Notes: generated from the letters alone by a model not told the origin. A DNA stretch of 64,000 bases from Hyphomicrobium sp. 99 (GCF_000384335.2 NZ_KQ031382.1:3607545-3671544), one strand, 5' to 3'; shown: positions 25,875 to 36,577, counted from the stretch's first letter. Translations and numbers: made by a program.

Positions 25875-27245
25875 ATGGAAAACATCCGCAGCGCCTCGGG
25901 TGAAAACGTAGACCCGATTGTCTTGGTCGAGCTGCTCGAAGAGCACGACGCCGATATCGTCGCCCAGCTCAACGAGCTGGACCTCGAGACAGCTGGCTCG
26001 ATACTCGCCGAATTGCCCCTCGATCGCGTCATCGAAATTTTCGACCGGCCCGAGCTGACGCGCGCCGGCGATCTGTTCCTCGAACTCCCCGACGAATTCG
26101 CTGGCCAAGTCCTGAAGGGCATGTCCGCCGACCGCGCGGCCGACACGCTTCGCCAGCTTGACCCTCCCGACCGCACCAAGCTCTTAGGGCTCCTCGACTT
26201 CGAGACTGCCGCCTCGCTGAAGCTGCTGCTCGCCTATCCCGAGGGCACCGCTGGCAGCATGATGACGACGGAATTCGTCAGCGTTCCTTCGACCTTCACC
26301 GTCGCCGAAACCCTGAAGCTTATCCGCGAGGTAGAGCACACGCGAGAGACGATCTACGCGATCTACGTCCTCGATCCGCAATCGCGCGCGCTGGTGCAGA
26401 CAGTGACATTGCGCCAGCTGATCATGGGACAGCCCGATCAGTCGATCCTCGAGGTGGCGCCTGACCGCGAACCCGTCTGGGTCGGACCGGACACCGACCG
26501 CGAAGAAGTAGCGCGTCTGATCTCTATCCACGACCTTCTCGCCGTGCCGGTCCTCAACGCCCGCCATCGCGTGCTGGGCATCGTGACCGTCGACGACGTC
26601 GTTGACGCGATCCTCGCGGAAAGTATGGAAGACGTCCAGAAGTTCGGCGGCGTCGAAGGCATCGCGGAGCCGTATCTTCAAATCGGCTTTATCGAAATGA
26701 TCCGCAAGCGCGCCGGCTGGCTGTGCGCCCTCTTTCTCGGCGAAATGCTCACCGCCAGCGCCATGCAGCACTACTCGGATGAGCTGGAAAAAGCGGTCGT
26801 GCTCACCCTATTCATTCCGCTCATCATGAGCTCCGGCGGCAACTCCGGCTCGCAAGCCACCTCGCTGCTCATTCGCGCGCTCGCGCTTGGCCAGCTGCGG
26901 CTCCGCGACTGGTGGCGCGTTGCCATCAGGGAAATCCCAACCGGCATCACGCTTGGGGTCATCCTCGGCGTGATCGGCATAGTGCGCATTACGATATGGC
27001 AGAAGCTCGGCATTTTCGATTATGGCGAGCACTGGGTGCTGGTCGCATTGACGGTCGGCCTCGGCCTTGTTGGCATCGTGACCTTCGGCTCTTTGATGGG
27101 CTCGATGTTGCCGTTTGTGCTGAAACGTCTCGGCTTCGACCCGGCAAGCGCCTCGGCCCCGTTCGTCGCAACGCTCGTCGATGTCACCGGCTTGATGATC
27201 TATTTCAGCGTGGCGCTCCTCGTTCTGCGCGGCACACTGCTTTGA
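25875..27245 (+). CDS. mgtE: magnesium transporter MgtE
   Basis: A 456-residue inner-membrane Mg2+ channel. Residues 1-130 form the superhelical N domain (repeated LAELPLDR, GMSADRAAD-type helices). Residues 135-255 contain tandem CBS domains (LLAVPVLNARHRVLGIVTVDDVVD) that sense cytosolic Mg2+. Five transmembrane helices occupy the C-terminal about 180 residues, with PLIMSSGGNSGSQAT and FVATLVDVTGLMIYF, the latter carrying the conserved pore Asp. Length and motif order are normal. Expression is probably controlled from the structured leader upstream. Confidence 0.97.
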   Translation: MENIRSASGENVDPIVLVELLEEHDADIVAQLNELDLETAGSILAELPLDRVIEIFDRPELTRAGDLFLELPDEFAGQVLKGMSADRAADTLRQLDPPDRTKLLGLLDFETAASLKLLLAYPEGTAGSMMTTEFVSVPSTFTVAETLKLIREVEHTRETIYAIYVLDPQSRALVQTVTLRQLIMGQPDQSILEVAPDREPVWVGPDTDREEVARLISIHDLLAVPVLNARHRVLGIVTVDDVVDAILAESMEDVQKFGGVEGIAEPYLQIGFIEMIRKRAGWLCALFLGEMLTASAMQHYSDELEKAVVLTLFIPLIMSSGGNSGSQATSLLIRALALGQLRLRDWWRVAIREIPTGITLGVILGVIGIVRITIWQKLGIFDYGEHWVLVALTVGLGLVGIVTFGSLMGSMLPFVLKRLGFDPASASAPFVATLVDVTGLMIYFSVALLVLRGTLL

Positions 27246-27466
27246 CTGAAAAAAAGGCCGGGGAATGATCCGGAGGACGATTCCCAGCGTAGTCCAATCA
27301 TGCCGAAATTAACTGCGACAAGTCTCCAATATCGACAAACGTCACCCTCGCCCCCACCTACCGGCGGCAAGGTGACGTTTGCCGTCTAGAATCCGATGGG
27401 TCTATAAGGGCGTCATCGGCGCCAGTTGCCGTCACTGCTCCTTCCAATAACAACCAGTGTTCTCCA

Positions 27467-28060
27467 ATGAATTCAGAAAACAAGCCGACGCGGGCCGAGG
27501 TTGAAGCGGCAGTCAAGACAATCCTCCGCTGGGCGGGCGACGATCCTTCGCGCGATGGCCTGAAGGAAACGCCTTCCCGCGTTACGAAGGCATTCGAGGA
27601 ATATTTCCGCGGCTACGGCCAGGACCCCGAGGCGATCCTCCAGAAAACCTTCGAGGAAATCGAAGGCTACGACGAGATGATCGTGCTCCGCGGCATCCGC
27701 TTTGAAAGCCACTGCGAGCATCACATGGCGCCCATCATCGGCCGCGCCTGGGTCGGCTATATCCCCGATGGCCGCGTCGTCGGCATCTCCAAGCTCGCCC
27801 GCGTTGTCGATGCCTACGCCAAGCGTCTCCAGATCCAGGAGAAGATGACCGCGCAGATCGCCAACACGATCCAGGACGTGCTGAAGCCGCAGGGCGTCGC
27901 CGTCATGATCAAGGCCGAGCATCACTGCATGACGACGCGCGGTGTCATGAAGCCCGGAACCGACATGGTGACGAGCCGAATGCTCGGCGCATTCCGCGAC
28001 AATCCGAGCACGCGTCAGGAATTTCTGGCGATTGTGACGGAAGACTCGAAGACGATCTAA
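27467..28060 (+). CDS. folE: GTP cyclohydrolase I
   Basis: FolE converts GTP to 7,8-dihydroneopterin triphosphate, the entry to tetrahydrofolate and, in methylotrophs, methanopterin synthesis. The 197-residue protein has the zinc ligands Cys83 and His86 in [10 protein letters not shown] and Cys153 in EHHCMTTRG. The [10 protein letters not shown] segment contributes to the active site. The gene ends with a 4-nt overlap with convergent truA. The 220-nt gap to mgtE contains no recognised feature. Confidence 0.97.
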   Translation: MNSENKPTRAEVEAAVKTILRWAGDDPSRDGLKETPSRVTKAFEEYFRGYGQDPEAILQKTFEEIEGYDEMIVLRGIRFESHCEHHMAPIIGRAWVGYIPDGRVVGISKLARVVDAYAKRLQIQEKMTAQIANTIQDVLKPQGVAVMIKAEHHCMTTRGVMKPGTDMVTSRMLGAFRDNPSTRQEFLAIVTEDSKTI

Positions 28061-28809
28061 CGGGCGTCTTCCGGGTAATCCACTCCGACCAGATAGAGAC
28101 CGGATGCGGGCGATACCGGCCCGCATGCCTCGCGATCGCACGCGGCAAGCGCCGCCACGAGATCCTCACGCGACCACTTTCCTTCGCCGACGAGTTTCAG
28201 GCTCCCGACCATCGACCTCACCTGATGGTGCAGGAACGACCGCGCCGAAACCTCGCACACGATTTCATCGCCCGAGCGGCGAATATCGAAGACGTCGAGC
28301 GTCTTCACGGGCGACTGCGCCTGGCATTGCGCCGCGCGGAACGTCGTGAAGTCGTGTTTTCCGACGAGCGCCTTCGCGGCCTCGTTCATCGCCTCGGCAT
28401 CGAGATCGCGCATCGTCCACCACACCCGGTTCTTGTCGAGGATCGGTGGCGCGCGGCGCGTCAGCAGGCGATACCGGTAATGGCGCTTCACCGCGCTGAA
28501 TCGCGCATCGAAAGTCGCGTCAACGGCTTCCGACGCGACGATGCCGATCGGGTGCGGACGCAAATGAAAATTCATCGCATCGCGGACGCGCGACGCCGCC
28601 CAGTCTTTCGTCAGATCGAAATGCGCGACTTGGCCGAGCGCATGAACGCCCGCGTCGGTCCGCCCGGCGCCGCGCACGCCCACGGTCTCACCCGTGAATT
28701 TACGGATCGCGTCTTCGAGCAAGCCCTGGATCGATAATCCTGCGGCCTGCCGCTGCCAGCCGACGAAAGGCGTGCCGTCATATTCAATGGTAATGCGGTA
28801 ACGGGGCAT
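28057..28809 (-). CDS. truA: tRNA pseudouridine(38-40) synthase
   Basis: A 250-residue enzyme that isomerises U38-U40 in the tRNA anticodon loop. The catalytic Asp52 lies in [10 protein letters not shown], and [15 protein letters not shown] is the second conserved block. Length is normal. It is the last gene of the minus-strand series fmt-hypothetical-truA, and its end overlaps folE by 4 nt. Confidence 0.97.
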   Translation of the reverse strand: MPRYRITIEYDGTPFVGWQRQAAGLSIQGLLEDAIRKFTGETVGVRGAGRTDAGVHALGQVAHFDLTKDWAASRVRDAMNFHLRPHPIGIVASEAVDATFDARFSAVKRHYRYRLLTRRAPPILDKNRVWWTMRDLDAEAMNEAAKALVGKHDFTTFRAAQCQAQSPVKTLDVFDIRRSGDEIVCEVSARSFLHHQVRSMVGSLKLVGEGKWSREDLVAALAACDREACGPVSPASGLYLVGVDYPEDAR

Positions 28810-28878
28810 CGGGCTCAGGTTGAAAAGCGGTTTCCGCCATCCCTAGCCTCTGCTGGGCAGCGCCTCAACGGCCCTGTG

Positions 28879-29319
28879 CTACGGCGCCGGCTGAATTGCG
28901 TGCGGCTTGTTATTCGGCGGCCGGTGGTGCTGGAGATGCATCGCGTCGCGAGGTCCGCCGATACGATAGAAACCCGGCCGCCACTCGACGACCCGGCCCC
29001 ACGCCGGGGCATGATAGAGCCCATCGCCCGTATAAAGATTGCTGCCATACCCGCCGCCAGCGCCCACAGGCGCGTTCTGCCCGTAGACGTTCGTGTCGCT
29101 GATGCTGAGCGACAGCGGAACCCGGTCGGGATTGATGATGACGTAGCGATCCGGCGGCAGCGGCCGATAAACGCGAACACCATGCTCGAGCGTAACGACC
29201 GCGCCGTAATAGGGACGCGTCTCGATCCGCGTCGTGAAGCGATCCGCATTCGCAGAGACCGCCAAAGCGCAAATGGCCGAAGCGCCGATGGAAAGAAGAA
29301 GCGCAAACTTTCGAAGCAC
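28879..29319 (-). CDS. small exported protein of unknown function
   Basis: A 146-residue protein from GTG 29319, with GGAGAA about 8 nt upstream. The signal peptide MLRKFALLLSIGASAICALA is followed by a cleavage site near ANA. The mature part is rich in Tyr, Gly and Pro (YRPLPPDRYVIINPDRVP, GGGYGSNLYTGDGLYH) with a His/Pro/Asn-rich end. No family is recognised. It lies between fmt and truA, so it probably travels with them, but it has no obvious link to translation. Confidence 0.65.
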   Translation of the reverse strand: MLRKFALLLSIGASAICALAVSANADRFTTRIETRPYYGAVVTLEHGVRVYRPLPPDRYVIINPDRVPLSLSISDTNVYGQNAPVGAGGGYGSNLYTGDGLYHAPAWGRVVEWRPGFYRIGGPRDAMHLQHHRPPNNKPHAIQPAP

Positions 29320-29397
29320 GGCAGGTTCTCCGGACCGATGAATCGCTCCGACATTAACCGCACCTAGCGAAAGTCTCAGTGCCTTTCGCGCCTATGA

Positions 29398-30333
29398 TTA
29401 ACGGCCAAGACGCGTTCCCGCGGGAAGCCGCGTGCCGCGAAGGAAATCCACCGCAGCCATCGGTTGCTTTCCCGCCCGTTGCAATCTCTCAACGCGAATG
29501 GCCCCCGGGCCGCAAGCGATCGTCAACTGATCGTCGAGGAGCGTGCCAGACTCCGCATTCCCGTTCGTCTCCGCCGCCGCCAGAACTCTGATCCTCTCGG
29601 CCTTGCCGCCGATCACGATCTCGAACCACGCGCCCGGATAAGGCGAGAGCCCACGAATGTGATTGATGACCTCGCCCGCCGGACGGGAAAAATCGATGCG
29701 CGTCTCGCCCTTGGCGATCTTGGCAGCATAGGTCGTGCCGTCATTCGGCTGCGGCACACAGGCGATGTCTCCAGACTCGATTTTGACGAGTGCTTCGACC
29801 ATCAGCTTCGCGCCGAGCTGAGACAGCTCATCGTGCAGTTCCCCGGCCGTCATATCGGGACGAATGGCAACGTCGCGACCGAGGCAGACCGGACCCGTGT
29901 CGAGCCCCTGCTCCATCCGCATGATGTTGACGGCCGTCACCGTGTCGCCCGCCATGATCGCGCGCTGGATCGGAGCGGCCCCGCGCCAGCGCGGCAGCTT
30001 CGAAGCGTGGACGTTGAAACACCCGAGCCGTGTCGCATCGAGCACCGCCTTAGGCAGCAACAGTCCGTAAGCGACGACCACCGCCACATCGGCCTTCAGC
30101 GCCGCGAACGCTTCGCGATCCGCATCGTTTTTGAAATTCACCGGCGTCCGGACGTCCAGTCCCAATTCCTCGGCACGGCGCTGAACGGGCGATTTGACTT
30201 CCGCCATGCCGCGTCCAGCGGGCCGCGGCGGCTGGCTGTAAACGGCGACGATCCGATGCCCGGCCGACGCGATCCCGTCCAGCACCGGCACGGAGAAATC
30301 CGGCGTACCCATGAAGATGATATTGAGCGGCAT
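29398..30333 (-). CDS. fmt: methionyl-tRNA formyltransferase
   Basis: A 311-residue enzyme that formylates initiator Met-tRNA using 10-formyl-[16 protein letters not shown] (7-19) begins the Rossmann-like formyltransferase domain, and [20 protein letters not shown] carries the catalytic Asn and His region. The C-terminal OB-like domain follows. It lies 66 nt after def on the same strand, the common def-fmt order. Confidence 0.97.
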   Translation of the reverse strand: MPLNIIFMGTPDFSVPVLDGIASAGHRIVAVYSQPPRPAGRGMAEVKSPVQRRAEELGLDVRTPVNFKNDADREAFAALKADVAVVVAYGLLLPKAVLDATRLGCFNVHASKLPRWRGAAPIQRAIMAGDTVTAVNIMRMEQGLDTGPVCLGRDVAIRPDMTAGELHDELSQLGAKLMVEALVKIESGDIACVPQPNDGTTYAAKIAKGETRIDFSRPAGEVINHIRGLSPYPGAWFEIVIGGKAERIRVLAAAETNGNAESGTLLDDQLTIACGPGAIRVERLQRAGKQPMAAVDFLRGTRLPAGTRLGR

Positions 30334-30399
30334 GTCGCCCGTCTATGTTGGCGCGCGACTGCCCGCCGGTCGGCCGGCCGCACGCGCGGGTAGAGTTGT

Positions 30400-30915
30400 T
30401 CAGTCCCCGCCCGTCCGGACCTGCTTCTTGAACTTGCGGATGATGATGTCGCGCTTCAGCCGCGAAAGAAAATCGATGATCAGCTGCCCGTCGAGATGAT
30501 CAAGTTCGTGCTGAATGGCGGTCGCGAGCAAACCGTCCGCCGCCAGCTCCTGCTCTTTCCCGTAACGGTCGATGTAACGCACCGTCACCGTCGACGGCCG
30601 TTCGATCTCGACGCGCACGTCCGGAATGGAAAGGCAGCCCTCTTCATGCACGCGCGTCGCCGAGCCGACGGCGACCAGTTCGGGGTTGGCCATGGCGATC
30701 GGCCTCGGAGGCTCGTCATCCTCCGCCGCGTCGATGACGACGACCCGCTTCAGAATGCCGACCTGTACGGCGGCGAGCCCGATGCCGGGCGCGTCGTACA
30801 TAGTCTCGAGCATGTCATCCATGAGCTTGACGACAGCATCGTCCACGCGCTCGACCGGATCGGAGATCTTGCGCAGGACGGGATCAGGAATTGTGATGAT
30901 CGGAAGAACGGACAT
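30400..30915 (-). CDS. def: peptide deformylase
   Basis: A 171-residue metalloenzyme that removes N-formyl groups from nascent proteins. The three signature motifs are GIGLAAVQVG, EEGCLSIPDV (Cys94) and HELDHLDG (His136, Glu137, His140). ATG 30915 is preferred over a frame extension to 30993, because family members start at this MSVLPIITIPDPVLR segment. fmt follows downstream. Confidence 0.97.
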   Translation of the reverse strand: MSVLPIITIPDPVLRKISDPVERVDDAVVKLMDDMLETMYDAPGIGLAAVQVGILKRVVVIDAAEDDEPPRPIAMANPELVAVGSATRVHEEGCLSIPDVRVEIERPSTVTVRYIDRYGKEQELAADGLLATAIQHELDHLDGQLIIDFLSRLKRDIIIRKFKKQVRTGGD

Positions 30916-30946
30916 AGCGCTGACATATGAAAGCCTGCAGCTACGG

Positions 30947-31933
30947 TCAATGGCGTGCGGCTCTATACCATTGAGGTTTTGAGCGCTCGACACTTGGTCC
31001 CACCCGCGCCGATGCCGCCAGCGCCTCCACTGTCGCCTCCGGAGGAACCCAGCCGATCCGCCTCAAGAGCACGGGGTCGACAATCAGATCACCCGTCAGC
31101 CGGTCGGCGAGATGGGGCTTCCCAGCTATCCGCAGCAATGCCGCAAGCGACGCCTCCGGAACCGGCAAAAGCAGCTCCGGCCGTCCCGCTCCCCGGCGGA
31201 GCGCCCGAATGACATCCGCTATTGTTAACGGCTCCCGGTCGGCCACATTGAAGGTCGTGTTTTCGGCCGTTTGGGTCTGCAGAACGTATTGAAGGGCGCT
31301 GAGCAGATTGCCGATGCTGAGCAGCGACCGGCGCGCCTTGAGGGCGGCGAAAGGCAAGGGAACCGGCAACGCGGCAAGACGCATCAACGCGGCCATGTTG
31401 CCCCTGACGCCGCCACCATAGACGAGCACCGGACGAAGCACGGTCCAATGCGTTTGCGATCCCTCGAGCATCTTCGCGAGGATCACCTCCGCCGCGAGCT
31501 TCGACCGGCCGTAGGCGTCCGTCGGGGCGGCGAACGTCGCTTCTGTGACGACGCCCGGATAGGTGACGCCGACTTGCGCGCGGATCGAGGACATGAGCAC
31601 GAAGCGCTTCACCCGCGCTGCCCGCGCAGCTCGGGCAAGTTGGCGAGTTGCATCAACATTGATTGCCGTATACGCCGCCTCGGGCAAATTCGCGCGCGAA
31701 TGGGACAAACCGGCCGCATGCACCACCGCATCGACGCCGCGAACCAGAAACTCGGCAGCAAACGACCGCGACATGTCCCCGACAGCCACCCCCTCGACGC
31801 GCGGACTGTCGAAAACGATGGGCTGCCGTGACGCCGCGCGCACGGTGTAACCCCGGTCCGCAAGCACCCTGACCACGTGCTGGCCGATGAAGCCAGACGC
31901 GCCGGTTACAAGAATGCGCTGCGCAATGGCCAA
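30947..31933 (-). CDS. NAD-dependent epimerase/dehydratase family protein
   Basis: A 328-residue extended SDR. TGASGFIGQHVV binds the cofactor and the active site YGRSKLAAE follows SSIRAQ. Substrate-side sequence FNVADREPLTIADVIRAL is typical of UDP-sugar or WcaG-type members. The start is a TTG at 31933 with GGGGAG a few bases upstream; no closer ATG keeps the cofactor site. It sits in the series between the MATE exporter and def. It probably acts on a nucleotide sugar for LPS or capsule, though the substrate is unknown. Confidence 0.82.
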   Translation of the reverse strand: MAIAQRILVTGASGFIGQHVVRVLADRGYTVRAASRQPIVFDSPRVEGVAVGDMSRSFAAEFLVRGVDAVVHAAGLSHSRANLPEAAYTAINVDATRQLARAARAARVKRFVLMSSIRAQVGVTYPGVVTEATFAAPTDAYGRSKLAAEVILAKMLEGSQTHWTVLRPVLVYGGGVRGNMAALMRLAALPVPLPFAALKARRSLLSIGNLLSALQYVLQTQTAENTTFNVADREPLTIADVIRALRRGAGRPELLLPVPEASLAALLRIAGKPHLADRLTGDLIVDPVLLRRIGWVPPEATVEALAASARVGPSVERSKPQWYRAARH

Positions 31934-32034
31934 GCCTTCTCCCCGAAATGCCGGTCCGCAAGCTGAACCGGCTCAAAAAGGCCGTCCCCGGACGATCTAA
32001 AACTGCGTCGGAGAAAAGTGCAACGCCACAGAAC

Positions 32035-33399
32035 CTAAAGCAGCAGCCTTTTCCCGACTCGCGCGATCAATCGATATCCCTCCATTATGGCAATTAAACC
32101 GAACGCGACGCCGCCGATCATATTTCCGGCAAGCACGCCCTCGGCTCCGTAGAGATGCCCCCCGAGCAAAACGAACGGCATCGTTCCGAGCGTCGCGCGG
32201 CCCCAGTTCAGCAATGTCGAGTAGTGGGCTCGGCCGAGCGTATTGAATACCGCGCTCGTGATAAAAAGCGTTCCGAGAAATACGAACAGAGGTGACAGCC
32301 AACGGCAGAAAAATACGATCAGGTCACGCGTCTCCGGTCCCGCCCGGAACAGACTTGCGAGCGGATGCGCGACGAGCGCCAGGATGAGCCACGCGAGCCC
32401 CGTGAACGCCGCCATCGTCAACAGCGACAGCGTGTAAACATCCCGCATCCGCGACGGCGATCGCGCCCCGAAGTTCTGCCCGAGGATCGGCCCAACCGTA
32501 CCCGAAAGCGCGTAAATGGCGCCGAACGCCACCGGTGTAATGCGTCCGATGATAGCCCACGCCGCAACCGCCGCGTCGCCATACCTCGACATCGCAAGCG
32601 TGATGTAACCGTTGCCGACTGCCGGCGCGATGTTGGTCAGAACTGCCGGACCCGCGATGCGGCAATAGGGACCAGCATCTTGTTTAAGCGTTGCGATCTT
32701 CGGCCGGCCCATCAAGTCGTGCACGGCGATGACGCCATAGAGACCGACAGTCATCATCGCGGCGCGCCCAATGAGCGTCGAGAACACCGCGCCTTCGAGA
32801 CCCATTCCGAAATGCACGATCAGAACGAGATCGAGGATCGTATTGACGATGGCGCCCGACAACGTCACGAACATCGCCCGCCGCGCGTCGCCGACTGAAC
32901 GCAGCACCGCCGCCGCCGTCATGCCGAGTGAGAGAATGGGCAGCGTCGGCACCAGGATCAGAAGATAGAACCGCGCAAGTTCGAACGTTCGGCCAGTCGC
33001 CCCCAAAAGTTCGAGCAACGGCCGAATGGCGAGCCAGATCGCAACACTGGCGATGACCGAGAAAAGAAACGACAGCACGTGCGCATTCGCGGACAATCGG
33101 CGCGCGCGAACGCGTCGCCTCGCCCCAAGCGCGGGCGCGATCAGCGACGTCGCCGCAATGGACAAGCCGATGCCGATCGATGTTGCAAAGAAAAGAACTG
33201 AACTCGCATAACCGACCGCCGCGACGATCGCCTCGTCGCCAAGACGCGACAGAAAATAGATGTTCGCGAGGTCGCCGACGAAGATCGCCATCAGCCCGAC
33301 GGCGCCCGCCGCTGTCATGGACAGGATGTGACCGAGCAACGAACCGGTGACAAACCGCGGACCTTCGCTTCGACGACGAATGGTCTCGACATCTGCCAT
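32035..33399 (-). CDS. MATE family efflux transporter
   Basis: A 454-residue protein with about 12 hydrophobic helices in two repeated halves, as in MATE multidrug/toxin exporters. Recognisable parts are GDLANIYFLSRLGDEAIVA in the first half and GPILGQNFGARSPSRMRDVY in the second. ATG 33399 is chosen over an upstream in-frame start, since GGGAGG lies about 12 nt before it. MATE exporters use Na+ or H+ gradients to export drugs or metabolites; the substrate here is unknown. Confidence 0.9.
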   Translation of the reverse strand: MADVETIRRRSEGPRFVTGSLLGHILSMTAAGAVGLMAIFVGDLANIYFLSRLGDEAIVAAVGYASSVLFFATSIGIGLSIAATSLIAPALGARRRVRARRLSANAHVLSFLFSVIASVAIWLAIRPLLELLGATGRTFELARFYLLILVPTLPILSLGMTAAAVLRSVGDARRAMFVTLSGAIVNTILDLVLIVHFGMGLEGAVFSTLIGRAAMMTVGLYGVIAVHDLMGRPKIATLKQDAGPYCRIAGPAVLTNIAPAVGNGYITLAMSRYGDAAVAAWAIIGRITPVAFGAIYALSGTVGPILGQNFGARSPSRMRDVYTLSLLTMAAFTGLAWLILALVAHPLASLFRAGPETRDLIVFFCRWLSPLFVFLGTLFITSAVFNTLGRAHYSTLLNWGRATLGTMPFVLLGGHLYGAEGVLAGNMIGGVAFGLIAIMEGYRLIARVGKRLLL

Positions 33400-33450
33400 A
33401 GGTGGCGGCCTCCCGCGGCGCGCCACAGCAGCGGCGGCCTTCTTATTATT

Positions 33451-34056
33451 TTATAATTTGCGACGCGCCTTGAACGCAGCAGCGAGCGTACCATCGTCGA
33501 GATAATCGAGCTCGCCGCCAATGGGCACGCCCTGCGCAAGACGCGATACCGTAACGTCCGCCGAGGCGAGTTGATCCGAGATGAAATGCGCCGTCGACTG
33601 GCCTTCGACGGTGGCGTTGAGCGCCAGCAAGATCTCTTTCACAGCGGGTGACTGCGCCCGGCCGACGAGACTCGCGATATTGAGCTTATCCGGCCCGACG
33701 CCATCGAGCGGCGACAGGTGTCCGCCGAGCACATGATATTGCGCCGACACGACGCCCGCGCGCTCCAGCGCCCAGAGATCGCCGACCTCTTCGACAACCA
33801 CGATCAAACTCTGATCACGACGCGGATCAGCGCAGACGCTGCACGGAGAAACCGTATCGAGATTTCCGCACACCGGACATTCCGCGATCTTTGCGATCGC
33901 CAGCTGCAAAGCCTCCGACAGCGGCACGAGCAGCTCATTTCGCCGCTTGAGTAACGACAGCACAGCTTTGCGCGACGAACGCGGGCCAAGTCCCGGCAAG
34001 CGCGCCAAGAGCTGCACCAGACGCTCGATTTCGGGACCTGCCGTTTTGCGTGACAT
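33451..34056 (-). CDS. recR: recombination protein RecR
   Basis: A 201-residue RecR that works with RecO and RecF in RecA loading at gaps. The helix-hairpin-helix ([14 protein letters not shown]), the four-Cys zinc site (Cys60, Cys63, Cys72, Cys75) and the Toprim segment [13 protein letters not shown] are present. It follows ybaB in the conserved dnaX-ybaB-recR order. Confidence 0.97.
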   Translation of the reverse strand: MSRKTAGPEIERLVQLLARLPGLGPRSSRKAVLSLLKRRNELLVPLSEALQLAIAKIAECPVCGNLDTVSPCSVCADPRRDQSLIVVVEEVGDLWALERAGVVSAQYHVLGGHLSPLDGVGPDKLNIASLVGRAQSPAVKEILLALNATVEGQSTAHFISDQLASADVTVSRLAQGVPIGGELDYLDDGTLAAAFKARRKL

Positions 34057-34113
34057 TCAATGCGATGCCGGAGAAGCCGATACTTTGAGGAAACCGCGCG
34101 GGTCTCCGAATTT

Positions 34114-34434
34114 TTAAAAAAGCTTCATGCCCGGTGGCAGCGGAAGCCCACCGGTGATCTCGGCCATTTTGGTCTGCATGACGTTATCGACCTTGGCGCG
34201 CGCGTCGGCAGCTGCAGCCACGATGAGATCCTCGAGAATTTCGACTTCGTCCGGCTTCATCAGGCTCGGATCGATCCGAACGCGTTTGACTTCACCCTTG
34301 CCGTCGACAGTCAGATGCACGAGGCCGCCGCCCGACTGGCCTTCGATTTCGGCCTTAGCGAGATCGTCCTGCATCTCTTTGAGGCGAGCCTGCATCTGGC
34401 CCACCTGCTTCATCATTCCCATTATGTCTTTCAT
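34114..34434 (-). CDS. ybaB: YbaB/EbfC family nucleoid-associated protein
   Basis: A 106-residue protein with a long N-terminal helix (MKDIMGMMKQVGQMQARLKE) and the core KGEVKRVRIDPSLM, both typical of the YbaB dimer that binds DNA. It lies 48 nt after dnaX and 57 nt before recR, as usual. Confidence 0.95.
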   Translation of the reverse strand: MKDIMGMMKQVGQMQARLKEMQDDLAKAEIEGQSGGGLVHLTVDGKGEVKRVRIDPSLMKPDEVEILEDLIVAAAADARAKVDNVMQTKMAEITGGLPLPPGMKLF

Positions 34435-34482
34435 ATTCGTCCTCGCGGCAACATGCCGAAATATTGAAAATCGCGGCGAGCT

Positions 34483-36294
34483 TTAAACAGCTTCGCTCTC
34501 GCTGTCCGTATCTGTGTCACGTCCAGCGATTCGCCGCACCTCGGCGATCTTTGCATCTGGAAACGCTTCGAGCACGGCGCGCACGGCTGGATGAGCTTTG
34601 AGAGACTCGAGCTCGGCAGCTTCGCGTTGCCGCCGCACGACGCCGATAGGAGGAGAACCGGCTTCCTTCGACAGGAGAACGACCCAGCGCCGGTTCGTCC
34701 AGAGATTGAGCTTCTCGCGAAGGTCGTTCGCGAGTTCCGGAGGCGCCTCGGGATAAAGAAAAAGATCGATCGATCCCGCAACCGCATCGAATTTGACGAG
34801 GCTGACGTGATCTTCGAGATGGATCGTGAGCTTCACATCGCGCTTCGCGCTCGCTAGCGCGACAACTTCCGCAAACGAACGCGGATTGGCGACGGGAACA
34901 GCACTCGGAATTTCTCCGTCGTCTTCGTCGTCGCCGATTGGCTCACCGTCATCGAATCCAAAGTCATCCGCCGGTTCGTCATCGGTGAACTCGGCAACCG
35001 GCGCCCCTGCACGCGAATTGAGGGGCCCACGTTGATCAGCGGTCCCGCCATCGCCTGCGGGCAAAGCCGGACGCCGCGCCGGTACCGCGCCGCCACCCAG
35101 CGCGCGGATCAATTCATCCGGCGTCGGCAGATCGGATGTGTACGCGAGACGGATCAGCACCATCTCGGCCGCGACGCGCGGATTGGGTGCCCGCGACGTC
35201 TCCTCGAAACCCTTGATCAGCATCTGCCAGGCACGCGACAGGTACGGCATCGACAGCCGCCCGGCGAGATCCTTGAGCCGCGCCTTTTCTTCAGCCGTCA
35301 GTCCCTCGCCTGCAGGCTCTTCGCCAACCGCTTTGACGCGTGCGATGGCGTGCACCGCTTCGGCAAGATCGGACACGATCTCGGTCGCTTCCGCGCCGTC
35401 ACGATGCAGCGACGCGAGGCTGGCAAGCGCGCCCGCGACATCGCCACGAAACAGACATTCGGCGAGATCGAATATGCGTGCACGGTCGGCCAGACCGAGC
35501 ATGTCGCGCACCTTGGCGGCGGTAACATGCCCTTCGCCCATCGCAATCGCTTGATCGAGAATGGAGAGCCCGTCGCGAACCGACCCCTCGGCAGCGCGTG
35601 CAATCAGTTGCAAGGCATCGGCATCGGCGCTCGCACCTTCCGCGCCGACGATTTTCTGGAAGTGTTCGGCCAGAACCGGCTGCTCGACGCGCCGCAGATC
35701 GAAACGCTGGCAGCGTGACAGCACCGTCACCGGAACCTTGCGGATTTCCGTCGTCGCGAAGATGAAGCGGACATGCGCCGGCGGCTCTTCGAGCGTCTTC
35801 AGGAGCGCGTTGAACGCGCCCTTGGACAGCATGTGAACCTCGTCGATCAGGAAGACTTTGGTGCGCGCGACGAGCGGCGTGTATTGCGAGCTCTCGATGA
35901 TCTCGCGGATGTTGTCGACACCGGTGTTCGACGCGGCGTCCATTTCGAGCACGTCCGGATGACGGCCCTCCATGATGTCCTTGCAGTGAACGCCGAGGCC
36001 CGGCATGTCGATCGTCGGCTTGTCGTAACCCGGCGCTTCGTAATTGAGTGCGCGCGCCAGAATTCGCGCTGTCGTCGTCTTGCCGACGCCCCGCACGCCG
36101 GTCAGCATGTAGCCTTGGGCGATCCGGCCCGACGCAAAGGCGTTCCGGAGCGTCGTCACCATGGCCGACTGGCCGATCAGATCATCAAACGTCGCCGGAC
36201 GATACTTACGCGCAAGCACGACATAAGGCTTCGCGGCCTCTGGGCCGCCAGAAGCCTCGACGCCGTCCGACGCATTTGAATTTTTCTTTGCCAT
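34483..36294 (-). CDS. dnaX: DNA polymerase III subunit tau/gamma
   Basis: A 603-residue clamp-loader subunit. GVRGVGKTTTARI is Walker A, VFLIDEVHMLS Walker B, and TTEIRKVPVTVLSRCQRFDLR is sensor 1 with the arginine finger. The usual zinc-module Cys residues are not obvious. The C-terminal third is an acidic linker (DDEPADDFGFDDGEP) followed by a tau-type domain. ATG 36294 is chosen over the longer frame because family members begin close to the AAA+ fold. No slippery A-run for programmed frameshifting was noticed. Confidence 0.96.
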   Translation of the reverse strand: MAKKNSNASDGVEASGGPEAAKPYVVLARKYRPATFDDLIGQSAMVTTLRNAFASGRIAQGYMLTGVRGVGKTTTARILARALNYEAPGYDKPTIDMPGLGVHCKDIMEGRHPDVLEMDAASNTGVDNIREIIESSQYTPLVARTKVFLIDEVHMLSKGAFNALLKTLEEPPAHVRFIFATTEIRKVPVTVLSRCQRFDLRRVEQPVLAEHFQKIVGAEGASADADALQLIARAAEGSVRDGLSILDQAIAMGEGHVTAAKVRDMLGLADRARIFDLAECLFRGDVAGALASLASLHRDGAEATEIVSDLAEAVHAIARVKAVGEEPAGEGLTAEEKARLKDLAGRLSMPYLSRAWQMLIKGFEETSRAPNPRVAAEMVLIRLAYTSDLPTPDELIRALGGGAVPARRPALPAGDGGTADQRGPLNSRAGAPVAEFTDDEPADDFGFDDGEPIGDDEDDGEIPSAVPVANPRSFAEVVALASAKRDVKLTIHLEDHVSLVKFDAVAGSIDLFLYPEAPPELANDLREKLNLWTNRRWVVLLSKEAGSPPIGVVRRQREAAELESLKAHPAVRAVLEAFPDAKIAEVRRIAGRDTDTDSESEAV

Positions 36295-36395
36295 GATCCC
36301 TGGATCGAACCTTTCGCCCGAAGGGCGAGGGAGCAAGGCGACCCCTCGGATGGTCGCGCCCCCGCGGAGGGCCAATGGCCCGCGAGCGCTGAAAA

Positions 36396-36488
36396 GGAGG
36401 CTGGCGAACGACCCGACTTCTGATCGTTAGGGCTGCTTCCTTCCGGACCTGACCCGGTTGGCGACGAATTCGTCCGTCACCAACCTCC
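36396..36488 (-). ncRNA. ffs: signal recognition particle RNA (4.5S-type)
   Basis: On the minus strand the sequence contains GGTCAGGTCCGGAAGGAAGC followed by AGCC, the conserved SRP RNA apical loop with the GGAA tetraloop and asymmetric internal loop. The ends GGAGGTTGG and CCAGCCTCC pair to close the stem. Ends are approximate to a few bases. SRP RNA next to dnaX is a common alphaproteobacterial order. Confidence 0.93.
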
Positions 36489-36577
36489 CAAGCCTATAAT
36501 GGGCCGGACAGACGAAAAGTACAACCCTTTGCCCGACCGGCATTTCTCGAGGCGGCGAGCCAAGTTGTCTCGGAGTT